Below, one piece after another: positions 8,897-16,548 of a DNA stretch of 63,842 nucleotides. How positions within the stretch are numbered: the stretch's first letter is position 1; each line of letters starts with the position of its first letter. Position numbers and translations under genes: made by a program. Origin of the DNA: JBFXAN01 sp050184225 (GTDB lineage: Bacteria > Chloroflexota > Dehalococcoidia > CAUJGQ01); NCBI GenBank assembly GCA_050184225.1, contig JBFXAN010000014.1, positions 1-63,842 on the forward strand. The letters run 5' to 3'. The notes beneath the pieces are model-generated. The model was not told where the DNA came from and made no database searches. It saw only the letters and a list, made by a program, of their open reading frames with translations.

Positions 8897-9303
8897 ATGA
8901 GCGATCGCACGGTGACGGTGACGGTTCCATCGAGCCTTTACGAGCACTTGCAGCAGGGGGCGCAGCAGAGCAAGCGCAGTATCGAGGATGAGGTCGTGGT
9001 GACGCTCGCTGCGGCCGTACCCGTTGAGGTACTGCCATCTGACTTCGAAGCGACGCTTGCATCACTCGGGTCGCTTGACGATGAGACGCTCTGGCGCCTT
9101 GCTCGCAGTCGCGTGGCCGATGAAGACGCGAGCCGTCTGGATGAGCTCGGCGATCCGACGGCGGTAGTCTCACCGACAATGAGTTGCGTGAGGCTGAGGA
9201 TCTGGTGCAACGGCATGACCGCGTGATGGTTGTGCGAGCGGAAGCGGCAGCACTCCTCAAGCAGCGGGGCCACGATGTCAGCCGTCTGCTCGCCGAGGCA
9301 TGA
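8897..9303 (+). pseudogene. Frameshifted ribbon-helix-helix-like (antitoxin-type) gene
   Basis: The first frame from ATG 8897 reads TVTVTVPSSLYEHLQQGAQQ, SIEDEVVVTLAAAVP and ends in a good-looking helix RLARSRVADEDASRLDELG near 9150. That frame then runs into unlike sequence and stops at 9226. The minus-one-shifted frame from about 9163 resumes protein-like text (GSLTDNELREAEDLVQRHDR, then RAEAAALLKQRGHDVSRLLA) and stops at 9303. So one base was lost (or two gained) between about 9147 and 9168. In its intact form it would be about 135 aa, resembling small proteins encoded just before HNH nucleases. The HNH remnant overlaps its stop. Confidence 0.65.
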
Positions 9304-9441
9304 GCCGGAGCCACATCCCGGCTTGGCTGCGACAGCAGGTCGCGGGGACGAACGACTGTACATGCGCTGCACCTGAACCGACCGCTCCTGGTCAACGCAC
9401 GCCTTGCCTGGGTCGCGGCCGGTTGGCATCCGCCGAACTGA
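9300..9441 (+). pseudogene. Remnant of an HNH endonuclease gene with most of the coding region deleted
   Basis: ATG 9300 overlaps the preceding stop as ATGA. Frame 1 gives MSRSHIPAWLRQQVA, the usual N-terminus of small HNH endonucleases that continue with ERAxxRCEYC. From about 9361 a different frame gives ALHLNRPLLVNARLAWVAAG then WHPPN and stop, which looks like the C-terminus of the same type of protein. Only about 47 codons remain and the entire HNH core is missing, implying an internal deletion of several hundred bases. The match to the HNH family is recalled, not computed. Confidence 0.5.
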
Positions 9442-9450
9442 ACATTGCTT

Positions 9451-9507
9451 ATGCTCGGTGACGCGATGCGTGGCCTGCTCGACCCGCGCCCGCAGGGCGG
9501 GCTGTAG
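9451..9507 (+). pseudogene. Orphan 3' tail of a DppC-type permease gene
   Basis: Reads MLGDAMRGLLDPRPQGGL then TAG. It aligns without gaps to the last 57 bp of the permease gene at 8768-8824 with 45 of 57 identities by my count. No upstream part of a permease is present. It marks a former second permease copy, or a junction left by recombination, at the end of importer locus 1. Confidence 0.65.
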
Positions 9508-9543
9508 AACACATTCACCTTGCGCGATGCGATCGCATGAACT

Positions 9544-11220
9544 TCAGCGGCGGACAACCCACGCAGGTTCCTTCATCTCGGCGACACAGGCCGTGTCGGG
9601 GCGGGCGCTTGGGTCGCGGAGGAAGGTCCAGGTGATGTCGTAGGGGCAGGTGTGGGTGGAGAGGAGCGCGCCGTGACCGACGCCTGGGAAGATGACGACC
9701 GTGCTGTTGGGCAGCGTCGTTGCCGCGATCTCGGCGAAGGTGGGGGGCGTGATCGGGTCGTGCCGGCCGGAGAGGATCAGCGTGGGAACGTCGCTCGCCA
9801 CCGGTTCGTTCTCGATCGTCGCGCTGGGATGCGACGGCCAGGAAGCACAGATCGTCTGAATCTCCCGGCCAAAGGACGGGCCGAGCGCCTGTGCCAGTGC
9901 CGGATGGACGGCCTTCGCCGCTGCTTCCTGGTCGGAGGCGCTGACAAACGGCAGCTCGTCGCTGCACTGCACTGAGTAGTACATGGCCTGGTTGACGCCG
10001 CCGCTCGCGTTGATCTGGCGAAGAAGGAGGAGGAAGGTGTCGACTTCGCCGTGTGCCACGCTGTCGATGATCGCTGGAATCAGCGGGAGCATCGGCGTGA
10101 CATACAGGAGATCGAAGATCGCCCCGGCGAGCTCGTCACCGCTGAGAACCGCCGGCGTCGTGTCGCCGGTCGTGGGGTCGCGGTTGGTGAAAGGGATTGG
10201 GTCGGCGTTGAGCCGGTTGATGAGGTCGTAGAAGGTCTGCTGGAGCCGCGGATAGGCGCTGCCGCAGATCTGATCGGCGGCGCAACCGTCGAAGATCAGA
10301 TCGAGCGACCGCTGGGCGCCGGTGAAGGCGCCGGTGTAAAGGTCTGCCTGAAGCGGCAGCGGAGAGTCGAGCACGGCGCTGCGTACCGTTCCAGGGAAGT
10401 CGCGCATCACCGTAAGGGCGAGCCGCGTACCGTAGGAAACGCCGTAGAGGTTGACCTGCTTCAGACCGAGGACGGCGCGCAGGTCGTTGATGTCGGCGGC
10501 GTTTTCGCGGCTGGTGTAGGCGCTCAGATCGACGCCTTCGGCCGCGAGCCGGTCGCGGCAGACCAGCGTCGCGGTGATACCGGCCTGGTCAGCCCCGGCC
10601 GCGCTGGTCGCGGGATCGCGGCCTGGTTGTTTGAAAGCCTCCAATTCCGGGCAGGCGAGAGACGGTTGTGAGAGGCCGGTGCCGCGCTGGTCGACGAGGA
10701 TCAGGTCGCGCTCAGCGACGAGTCCGCGGCCACCCGGCAAGATCAGCCGGCCGGCTGGACCGGCGATCACCGATGCGATCTGCTCGATCGTGTCGCCGCC
10801 GGGACCGCCGTCCAGCCAGATCAGCGGCGGTTCATTCGGCACCGCGTCGGATGCCGAGAAGATCGCGACCGCGATCTTGATCGTCGCGCCGTCGGGTCGG
10901 TCGCGATTCTCGGCAACGACAAGATAGCCGCAACGAACCGGGACATCTGGCTGTGAGCCATCGATCTGAAATGCGGCGCAGTCAACCGTTTCCAGGCGTG
11001 GGGAGTGCCGGTTTGGAGCGGCCGCTGTGGAGGTGGAGGTGGGTGTGATCGATGCGACGAGGGCCGGTTCCGGCGAAGGTACGGGCGGTGTTGCGACATC
11101 GCCGGCGGTCGGTTCGTTGCGCGAGCAGGCAGCTAGCAGCCCCGCCAGGAGCAGCGATCCGAGCAACCATCTGCTGAGCCAACCACACATCCGCGTCACC
11201 GCCACACCACGGGAGCGCAT
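9544..11220 (-). CDS. Secreted lipoprotein alpha/beta hydrolase, tripeptidyl/prolyl aminopeptidase-like
   Basis: 558 aa from ATG 11220, preceded by GGGAG. Basic start, hydrophobic helix and lipobox ending at Cys32 (GLLAAC) predict an extracellular lipoprotein with a Pro/Thr/Ser linker. Then WLDGGPGGD (oxyanion region), RDLILVDQRGTGLS, the nucleophile elbow GVSYG with Ser262, Asp488 in LSGRHDPITPP and His516 in FPGVGHGAL, completing a Ser-Asp-His triad; the C-terminal part is TAP-like. Family knowledge: such enzymes release N-terminal peptides or proline. A role in feeding the adjacent peptide importers is attractive but inferred. Confidence 0.88.
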   Translation of the reverse strand: MRSRGVAVTRMCGWLSRWLLGSLLLAGLLAACSRNEPTAGDVATPPVPSPEPALVASITPTSTSTAAAPNRHSPRLETVDCAAFQIDGSQPDVPVRCGYLVVAENRDRPDGATIKIAVAIFSASDAVPNEPPLIWLDGGPGGDTIEQIASVIAGPAGRLILPGGRGLVAERDLILVDQRGTGLSQPSLACPELEAFKQPGRDPATSAAGADQAGITATLVCRDRLAAEGVDLSAYTSRENAADINDLRAVLGLKQVNLYGVSYGTRLALTVMRDFPGTVRSAVLDSPLPLQADLYTGAFTGAQRSLDLIFDGCAADQICGSAYPRLQQTFYDLINRLNADPIPFTNRDPTTGDTTPAVLSGDELAGAIFDLLYVTPMLPLIPAIIDSVAHGEVDTFLLLLRQINASGGVNQAMYYSVQCSDELPFVSASDQEAAAKAVHPALAQALGPSFGREIQTICASWPSHPSATIENEPVASDVPTLILSGRHDPITPPTFAEIAATTLPNSTVVIFPGVGHGALLSTHTCPYDITWTFLRDPSARPDTACVAEMKEPAWVVRR

Positions 11221-11369
11221 CGTGCTCCCATGTTCAGGGTACCCTGTGCGGCGGATCTCCGGCATCGACATACCACGATGGTGGATTGTGAACGCTGAAT
11301 AACGGGCGTAGAGTGAATAGGCAAACGGATGCACCCCGCCATGCAGCGTAGCGCAAGGGGGGAGTCGTC

Positions 11370-11879
11370 ATGCGTAGCAAGTTTTCCATCGCCGGCCATC
11401 CGCTTCATCCAGCGCTTGTCGCCGTGCCGATCGGACTTTTCATCTGGGCCTTGGTAGCGGATATCGTCTACATCGCGCGGGACCGGGACACGGTGTGGTA
11501 CGACATCGCGCTGTGGACGGGAATGGCGGCGATCGTGGCGGCGCTGATCGCGGCGTTGCCAGGGTTCGGCGATTACTTCACGATGGCGATGCACAGCGAT
11601 GCCCGTGCGATCGCGACGACGCACATGATCCTCAACCTGACGACGGTCGCCCTATTCGTGGTCGCGGCGGTGTTGATGTGGGATGACGGCGCCCTCGACG
11701 GTGGCCGGCTGACGGCGGTTGTGATCCTGCACGTGGTCGGTGTGGGCCTGCTGGCGCTCTCCGGCTGGCTGGGCGGAGAGATGGTGTACAAGCACCACCT
11801 TGCCGTTGTTCCGGACGACGCCGAGCAGGAGCAAGCCGAACACGCCCGCCACGAACTCCCGGCAACCGCACACAGGTAG
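11370..11879 (+). CDS. DUF2231-family membrane protein
   Basis: 169 aa. Opens with FSIAGHPLHPALVAVPIGLF, the HPxHP motif typical of DUF2231, followed by four transmembrane helices and a His-rich, acidic tail (YKHHLAVVPDDAEQ). The function of the family is not established; the paired histidines suggest metal or haem interaction. Monocistronic, preceded by GGGGGG. Its TAG stop lies inside the left arm of the GTTAGC palindrome that separates it from the convergent thioesterase. Confidence 0.8.
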   Translation: MRSKFSIAGHPLHPALVAVPIGLFIWALVADIVYIARDRDTVWYDIALWTGMAAIVAALIAALPGFGDYFTMAMHSDARAIATTHMILNLTTVALFVVAAVLMWDDGALDGGRLTAVVILHVVGVGLLALSGWLGGEMVYKHHLAVVPDDAEQEQAEHARHELPATAHR

Positions 11880-12005
11880 CTGTTAGCTGTTAGCTGTTAG
11901 CCGTTAGCCGTTAGCTTCCAATCGACCGGTTACGCGCTCTCTCATTCGATGTGATGCGCTAATGGCTAATGGCTAACGGCTAACGGCTAACAGCTAACAG
12001 CTACC
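11875..12005. repeat. GTTAGC-unit palindrome between convergent genes
   Basis: Left arm (11875-11916) and right arm (about 11958-12005) each consist of five to seven 7-bp units of the form TGTTAGC or CGTTAGC, and pair over about 40 bp with few mismatches. The left arm contains the TAG stop of the DUF2231 gene (11877-11879); the right arm contains, on the other strand, the TAG stop of the thioesterase gene (11994-11996). Probably a bidirectional terminator. A two-unit piece of the same family sits at 50598. Confidence 0.85.
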
Positions 12006-12410
12006 TGTCGTCGCTTCGAGCACGATTTGTGTCTGGGTGACGAGGGCGAGGAGGCGGCCGTCGGCGTTGGTGATGCGGGTCTGCCAGACCATGGTGCGCC
12101 GGCCGCGATGGAGCGGGGTGCATTCGCCGCTGATCGTCGTGCCGGCGCGGGCGGGAGCGAAGAAGTTCGTCTTCGATTCGAGGGTGGTGGTGCCGGCGCC
12201 GTCCGGCAGGTTGATGCTGGTCGCGACGGCGCCGAGCGTATCGGCAAACGCCATCAGCGCGCCGCCGTGTCCGATGGACATCGTCGTACACAGATCCTCG
12301 CGGATATCCAGCTCGGCTATGACTCGCTCCGGCGTGACGCTGACATACCGAATTCCGAGCAGGGTCGCGAACGGTATCTGACGTTCGCGCACCTGTGCGA
12401 TCAGTTCCAT
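11994..12410 (-). CDS. PaaI-type hotdog thioesterase
   Basis: 138 aa. Seen: FATLLGIRYVSVTPERVIAE for the first strand and helix, and the catalytic-helix region MSIGHGGALMAFADTLGAVA with the HGG(A) signature, followed by TNFFAPARAGTTISGECTPL. Family knowledge: hydrolyses acyl- or aryl-CoA thioesters in the cytosol as a tetramer. The acyl group is not predictable. Divergent from the ArsR-type regulator, which could control it. Confidence 0.85.
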   Translation of the reverse strand: MELIAQVRERQIPFATLLGIRYVSVTPERVIAELDIREDLCTTMSIGHGGALMAFADTLGAVATSINLPDGAGTTTLESKTNFFAPARAGTTISGECTPLHRGRRTMVWQTRITNADGRLLALVTQTQIVLEATTGSC

Positions 12411-12485
12411 CCAGTGCCTCCCTGGACCCCGGCCACTTGAGCCGGCAGCCCTTGCTTACGTGCCTGGTAATGCTGCATCCTATAT

Positions 12486-12501
12486 ATCTCAATCGAGAGA
12501 T
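12486..12501. promoter_or_regulatory. Possible operator in front of the ArsR-family gene
   Basis: Inverted repeat ATCTC-AATCGA-GAGAT just downstream of a TATATA patch and 6 nt before the proposed ATG. ArsR proteins usually bind short dyads overlapping their own promoter. The arms are only 5 bp, so chance is possible. Confidence 0.3.
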
Positions 12502-12507
12502 GCATTG

Positions 12508-13236
12508 ATGTCAAGCACGATAGCAGGAGCGATGGACGATCTGCAACCACTGGTTCGCGTGGCGCTCGCCTGCGCCGATGAAAGCCGGCTCCGGATCCTC
12601 CTTGCGCTCCTTGAAGGTGAGGCGACGGTGAGTGATCTGGTGGCGCGGCTGGAACTTCCGCAGCCACGTGTGTCGTCACATCTTTCAGTGTTGCGGGATG
12701 CGGGCCTGGCCACGCGGCGGTCATCTGGGCGTCAGCGGACGTATGGTGTCGATGCCGTCCGGGTCGGTGCGCTGATCGATACCTTGCAGTCCCCGGCAGT
12801 GCTGCCGTCCCCATGGCTGCCGCGAAGCGCGCAGGCTGATCGGGAGGTGCGTCGCGACAGTCCGATTCGGCGGGCACGCACCTGCTACGACCACCTTGCC
12901 GGTGTTGCCGCGATCGAACTACTGGACGAACTAACGCGGCGCGGCTGGCTGACCGGACCTTCAGGCGATGACCGAGGATACGCACTGACCGCGGCCGGTG
13001 CATCGGCGCTTGCCGGCCGCGGTATCGATATCGAGCGTGCGGCGACGACGCGACGTCGGTTCGCGTTCGGCTGCATCGATTGGACGGAGCGGCGGCCGCA
13101 TCTCGGCGGCGCACTCGGAGCCGAGATGCTGCGGGTGCTGGAACGTGATGCGTTCGTGCAACGCCGCGGCGACTCACGGGTTGTCGAACTCCGCGCGCCG
13201 GTGATCGCGTGGCTCGACGATGCCCGCGTCCTGTAG
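12508..13236 (+). CDS. ArsR/SmtB-family winged-helix regulator with C-terminal extension
   Basis: 242 aa from ATG 12508; ATG 12532, after AGGAG, is an alternative that begins right at the conserved domain. Residues about 12-90 are the wHTH: VALACADESRLRILLALLEG, EATVSDLVARLELPQPRVSS, HLSVLRDAGLATRRSSGRQR. No CVC metal motif is visible in the recognition helix, so metal sensing of the classic type is unlikely. The remaining 140 residues (VAAIELLDELTRRGWL and CIDWTERRPHLGGALG) form an extension also seen in ArsR-like regulators of unknown ligand. May regulate the divergent thioesterase. Confidence 0.85.
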   Translation: MSSTIAGAMDDLQPLVRVALACADESRLRILLALLEGEATVSDLVARLELPQPRVSSHLSVLRDAGLATRRSSGRQRTYGVDAVRVGALIDTLQSPAVLPSPWLPRSAQADREVRRDSPIRRARTCYDHLAGVAAIELLDELTRRGWLTGPSGDDRGYALTAAGASALAGRGIDIERAATTRRRFAFGCIDWTERRPHLGGALGAEMLRVLERDAFVQRRGDSRVVELRAPVIAWLDDARVL

Positions 13237-13242
13237 CAGCGG

Positions 13243-14241
13243 TCACACGGCGGTTTTTGCCATAGCGGCGCGAAGCTTGATCCAGAGGCCGGCCGCGGCT
13301 CGTGTGCGGTCGGCTTCCAGATGGGCGAGAGCATCGCGCACCTTCGAGCCGAGCTCGTTCCGGCCAAAGACGATGGCGCAGAGATTGCAGACGCCGATGT
13401 GCTGTCGCGGGAACTGCACGTCGGGATGATAGCGGCGCACGACCTCTTCGAGCGCGAGAAAACCCTCCCGTGTGATGATCCGGAACCACAGCGAGCTCTC
13501 GGCACGGGCGCGGAGCTCTGCCAGCGGCGTCTCGCGGGCGTTGCCGAGCACGAGATAGTCGTAGTCGCCACCGGTCGAGCAGCATGGGTAGGTTGCGCCG
13601 TCGGTCTGGATCAGCAGGTCACTCGTCACCGGGCAGCCGAGATTCGTTTCACCCCAGTCCTCGACCAGCAACTGCTCCAATGGGATGAGTGCACCCCGAC
13701 CCGTTGGCTGGACGGCGCCATCACCGACCGTCACGGTGGGGAACTGGTCCGGCCAGTCGCCGAGCAGATCCCGCGCGCCCTTTGAGTCCTTCGTCACCGA
13801 CCCGGCGACGAGCACGGTGAGGCCCAGGTCGGCCGCGCCGGCGATGCAGTGTTTGATGTGGTCCGGCGTTACCCACGGTTCATGGAATGAATCGTAGCTG
13901 ACGCTGACGGTGCGCAGCCCGTATTGCTGCAACTCGCTCAACCGCTCGCGGGCGAACTCCCGCGACTTGCACCAGACCGCGCTCGTGATCGTGGTGTGCC
14001 ACATGCCGAGGGCGTGCGCTGCTTTGGCGATGTCGCGCATCAGCGGGAAGCGGACGAACGGCTCGCCGCCGGTGAAGCTGAGGAACGTGTCGGGGTTCAT
14101 CGCGTGCGCCTGCCGCACGAAGGAGACGGCGTCTTCGAGCGCCATGGAGGTGGTCCGCCAGGGTCCGGACTCGACGCAACAGTAGGCGCACTGCAAGGGG
14201 CAGGTATCGGTGATCTGGAGGATGAGATGATTGAACTGCAT
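13243..14241 (-). CDS. Radical SAM enzyme, candidate peptide-modifying
   Basis: 332 aa, start preceded by GAGGTG. Residues 14-21 carry CPLQCAYC, the CX3CX2C motif that binds the SAM-cleaving 4Fe-4S cluster, and GGEP lies at 58-61. The C-terminal part contains further cysteines (CPVTSDLL, TYPCCSTGG, CNLCAIVFG), enough for an auxiliary cluster as in SPASM/twitch-domain enzymes. Such enzymes install crosslinks, epimerisations or thioethers on peptides, or mature other enzymes. The nearest upstream gene, on the same strand 123 nt away, is a 94-aa leader-like protein, which suggests a peptide substrate. No exporter or protease gene adjoins, so the RiPP reading is a hypothesis. Confidence 0.85.
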   Translation of the reverse strand: MQFNHLILQITDTCPLQCAYCCVESGPWRTTSMALEDAVSFVRQAHAMNPDTFLSFTGGEPFVRFPLMRDIAKAAHALGMWHTTITSAVWCKSREFARERLSELQQYGLRTVSVSYDSFHEPWVTPDHIKHCIAGAADLGLTVLVAGSVTKDSKGARDLLGDWPDQFPTVTVGDGAVQPTGRGALIPLEQLLVEDWGETNLGCPVTSDLLIQTDGATYPCCSTGGDYDYLVLGNARETPLAELRARAESSLWFRIITREGFLALEEVVRRYHPDVQFPRQHIGVCNLCAIVFGRNELGSKVRDALAHLEADRTRAAAGLWIKLRAAMAKTAV

Positions 14242-14364
14242 TGTGGCACCTCGTGAACTGGCACCGTGTGGCCGCCGGCCGGAAGGTATCTGCGCCTATT
14301 GGCGGCAGGAGAGCGGGCGCAATCAGAGAACGCGCGCTACCGGCCGCGAACAAGTGGTTCGGAT

Positions 14365-14649
14365 TCAGCGCTCGCTGAGACTCTGTCCAGGCCCGGCGGC
14401 AATGCCGGTGTCGATCCACCGGCTGAAGCTGGGACCATCGCGATAGATGAAGACCGCAAGCCGGCCGGCGGGAAGACCGGTATTCAGGATTTGTCCCTCC
14501 GTGTCATCCCCGCCGGCGAGGCCGATGAAGTCCTCCGGTCCGGCTTCGATGCCGTGTCGCTGACAGAACGCCGTGAGCGTCGAAATGAAATCGTCGCGGA
14601 GTTGCTGGTTCTCCGCGATCATCTGCGGAAGGTCGTCGAGTGAGGCCAT
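14365..14649 (-). CDS. 94-aa leader-like small protein, candidate RiPP precursor
   Basis: ATG 14649 follows GGAGG with a 7-nt spacer; upstream in-frame sequence is poor. Residues 4-44 form an amphipathic, Gln/Asp/Leu-rich stretch (LPQMIAENQQLRDDFISTL, FCQRHGIEAGPEDF) resembling Nif11/NHLP-type leaders, ending in LAGG at 44-47, a double-glycine-like cleavage site. The remaining 47 residues, rich in Gly with Tyr69, Trp78, Arg and Ser (AVFIYRDGPSFSRW), would be the core. Translated upstream of, and probably with, the radical SAM gene. Alternative: an unrelated small cytosolic protein. Leader similarity was judged by eye. Confidence 0.6.
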   Translation of the reverse strand: MASLDDLPQMIAENQQLRDDFISTLTAFCQRHGIEAGPEDFIGLAGGDDTEGQILNTGLPAGRLAVFIYRDGPSFSRWIDTGIAAGPGQSLSER

Positions 14650-14779
14650 GCGCACACCTCCAGTGCTCGGTGAGGGCAATGATGTTCGAGCGAGTGATAC
14701 CTCCGCCGGCTGCCACAGTGCGGACCCTCCTGGCGGCATGTCATCACGGTGTGTCGTGTGGCCGTCACCACGAGGCGAT

Positions 14780-14815
14780 ACTATTAGTACTGTATAGTCC
14801 GTGATTTGTATGCAA
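14780..14815 (-). promoter_or_regulatory. AT-rich promoter/operator region of the radical SAM locus
   Basis: An AT-rich island in GC-rich DNA, 130-170 bp upstream of the small-protein start. It holds an imperfect dyad centred on GTAC (14780-14798, arms ACTAT..AGT) and, on the minus strand, TTGCAT at 14815-14810 as a possible -35. Spacing to TACAGT or TATACA is 15 or 13 bp, both suboptimal, so an activator may be required. Confidence 0.35.
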
Positions 14816-14887
14816 GATAGACGACATTCCCCAATGTCCATGCGTCCCGGTCGGAGGGGTTGATGTTCGCAGATGATCGCCCACGAA

Positions 14888-16336
14888 CTACGATGGATAG
14901 CCGGTCGGTTCGCTAATGAGACCTGCCGCCGTTTTGATTCGCCCCTGGTTGGGGAGCCAAGAGCGGACGGAGAAGCCGACGCGATGGCCGCCGTCCGGCA
15001 GCGGCACGACCCGAACGAAGCCGTAGTTGTTGGGAAAGCTGAGCCGATGGCGCTGGAAGTGAAAGCGCGGCTCGAACAGGTTCGGGAACTGAACGGCGAT
15101 GCGATTGAGCGTGCGCTGGCGGGGTGTGCTCGGCGTCGTCATCGCGCTGCTCGTGAACTGGCGGATCACGCCCGGACCCTGGCGGCGGCGGATGGTGAAG
15201 GCGCTGGCGGCGTGTACGTCGCCGGAGAGGATCACGACTTGGCGCGCGGGCGCGGCGGCCTCCCAATCGAAGAGGTGGTCGAGCAGCGCGTTGCGGCCCC
15301 CGACGAACCGGTCGGAGCACCAGCGGTCGCGGACGGCGTCGGCGTTGGCGCCGGGCAGATCGTCGAAGAACTTTGCCATCCAGCGGGAGACGTGGGCGAT
15401 CGGCACGCTGGAGACGACGAAGAGGGTGTGCAAGGAGGCGGCGGCGTCACCGGCAAGGTAGCGCTCGACATCGAGCCACTGCGCTTCGCCGAGCAACCGG
15501 CCGTGCTCGTAGTCGCGGGCGCCGCGCACATCGAGCACGAGGAAGCCGATGTCGCCGTAGCGCAAGGTGTAGTGATACGGCGGCGGCCCGATCGCACCGT
15601 CCGGGTTGCGCTGATGCTGGTATTCGCAAAAGACGCGGGCCGCCGCCTCGAACAGCCGGCGGTCGAGCGGTGTCTTCTCCAGGCGCGACCCCCAGCTGTC
15701 GAAGATCTCGTGGTCGTCCCACATGCAGTAGGTGGGGAGGGACTCGCGTAGGGCGCGGAATCCGGACTGGCCGAGATAGCCGCGCGTGACGCGACGGTAC
15801 GCGGCGAGCGCTTCGTCGAGCGGAGGTGGATGCTCGGTATCACCGGAGAGGCCGGCACGCACGCTGATCGAGGCGACGCCGTCACTGTAGATCTGATCGC
15901 CGAGCAGGAGCATGAAGGCGGCGTTTTCGCGGCGCAGTTCCTCGCGGATCGCAGGATAGATGCCGGCGGCGCTGCTGAGACGCACACCGTCGTCGGCTGC
16001 CCGAAAGGGCAGGTTGCAGCTACCAAAGCCGAAAACAAGCCCGGTATGCGTCTCCGGCAGGGGTGACAAGCGGCCGGTAAGCCGGTGTGGGCCAACGGTG
16101 CAGACGAAGCGGCTATCCGGCGCCGGATCTGGGAGGCTGAGCGTGGCGGCGCCGGTCCAGTCGGCGTCAGCGCTGAGGTGGATCGTCTCGGTTATCGCCT
16201 GATGGCCCTCGACTTCGAGATGGACATCGATGCGCTCAGCGCTGGGCTGGCGCACCCAGACGCGGACGCTGCGGCTATCGACCGCGCCGAGCTCGGCCGC
16301 GTCCGTAAGTTCCCCATCGGGGAAGGTGACTGTCAT
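14888..16336 (-). CDS. PhoD-like metallophosphoesterase (alkaline phosphatase D family)
   Basis: 482 aa. Calcineurin-like metal motifs in order: FGFGSCNLPF, MLLLGDQIYSDG, YCMWDDHEIFDSWG (the GDQ...DDHE pattern), FVVSSVPIAH and VILSGDVHAASAF. An N-terminal beta domain of about 95 residues precedes the catalytic domain, as in the family. No signal peptide is visible, so it is probably cytosolic, unlike secreted PhoD. Acts on phosphodiesters or phosphomonoesters with bound metals; the substrate is unknown. Convergent neither with nor coupled to the small-protein gene; divergent from importer locus 2. Confidence 0.88.
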   Translation of the reverse strand: MTVTFPDGELTDAAELGAVDSRSVRVWVRQPSAERIDVHLEVEGHQAITETIHLSADADWTGAATLSLPDPAPDSRFVCTVGPHRLTGRLSPLPETHTGLVFGFGSCNLPFRAADDGVRLSSAAGIYPAIREELRRENAAFMLLLGDQIYSDGVASISVRAGLSGDTEHPPPLDEALAAYRRVTRGYLGQSGFRALRESLPTYCMWDDHEIFDSWGSRLEKTPLDRRLFEAAARVFCEYQHQRNPDGAIGPPPYHYTLRYGDIGFLVLDVRGARDYEHGRLLGEAQWLDVERYLAGDAAASLHTLFVVSSVPIAHVSRWMAKFFDDLPGANADAVRDRWCSDRFVGGRNALLDHLFDWEAAAPARQVVILSGDVHAASAFTIRRRQGPGVIRQFTSSAMTTPSTPRQRTLNRIAVQFPNLFEPRFHFQRHRLSFPNNYGFVRVVPLPDGGHRVGFSVRSWLPNQGRIKTAAGLISEPTGYPS

Positions 16337-16458
16337 TACAGTGCTCCGGTTTCACGTTCCGTATGTGAGGTTCCAGCCTCTCAACAGATGCGTCAACGAT
16401 GGTTCGATTCGATCGTCGCTGCGATGCAACTGATAGAAAATACGCTTAGCGATCGGGG

Positions 16459-16486
16459 TTGACAGATGGCCGCTGGTCTGCATGAT
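16459..16486 (+). promoter_or_regulatory. Promoter for oligopeptide importer locus 2
   Basis: TTGACA at 16459-16464, a 16-bp spacer, then CATGAT at 16481-16486 (4 of 6 matches to the -10 consensus). Its position implies transcription from about 16493, downstream of a TTG at 16486 and so supporting GTG 16549 as the real start of the first permease. Confidence 0.5.
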
Positions 16487-16548
16487 TGAATCAACCTCGG
16501 AATCGTTTACACCTGAACGAGATTGAACGCACGTATGGGAGGGAGCGC

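Noticed and set aside
11875..12005. CRISPR-like array
   Set aside because: Units are 7 bp, contiguous, and in inverted orientation; no spacers, no cas genes.
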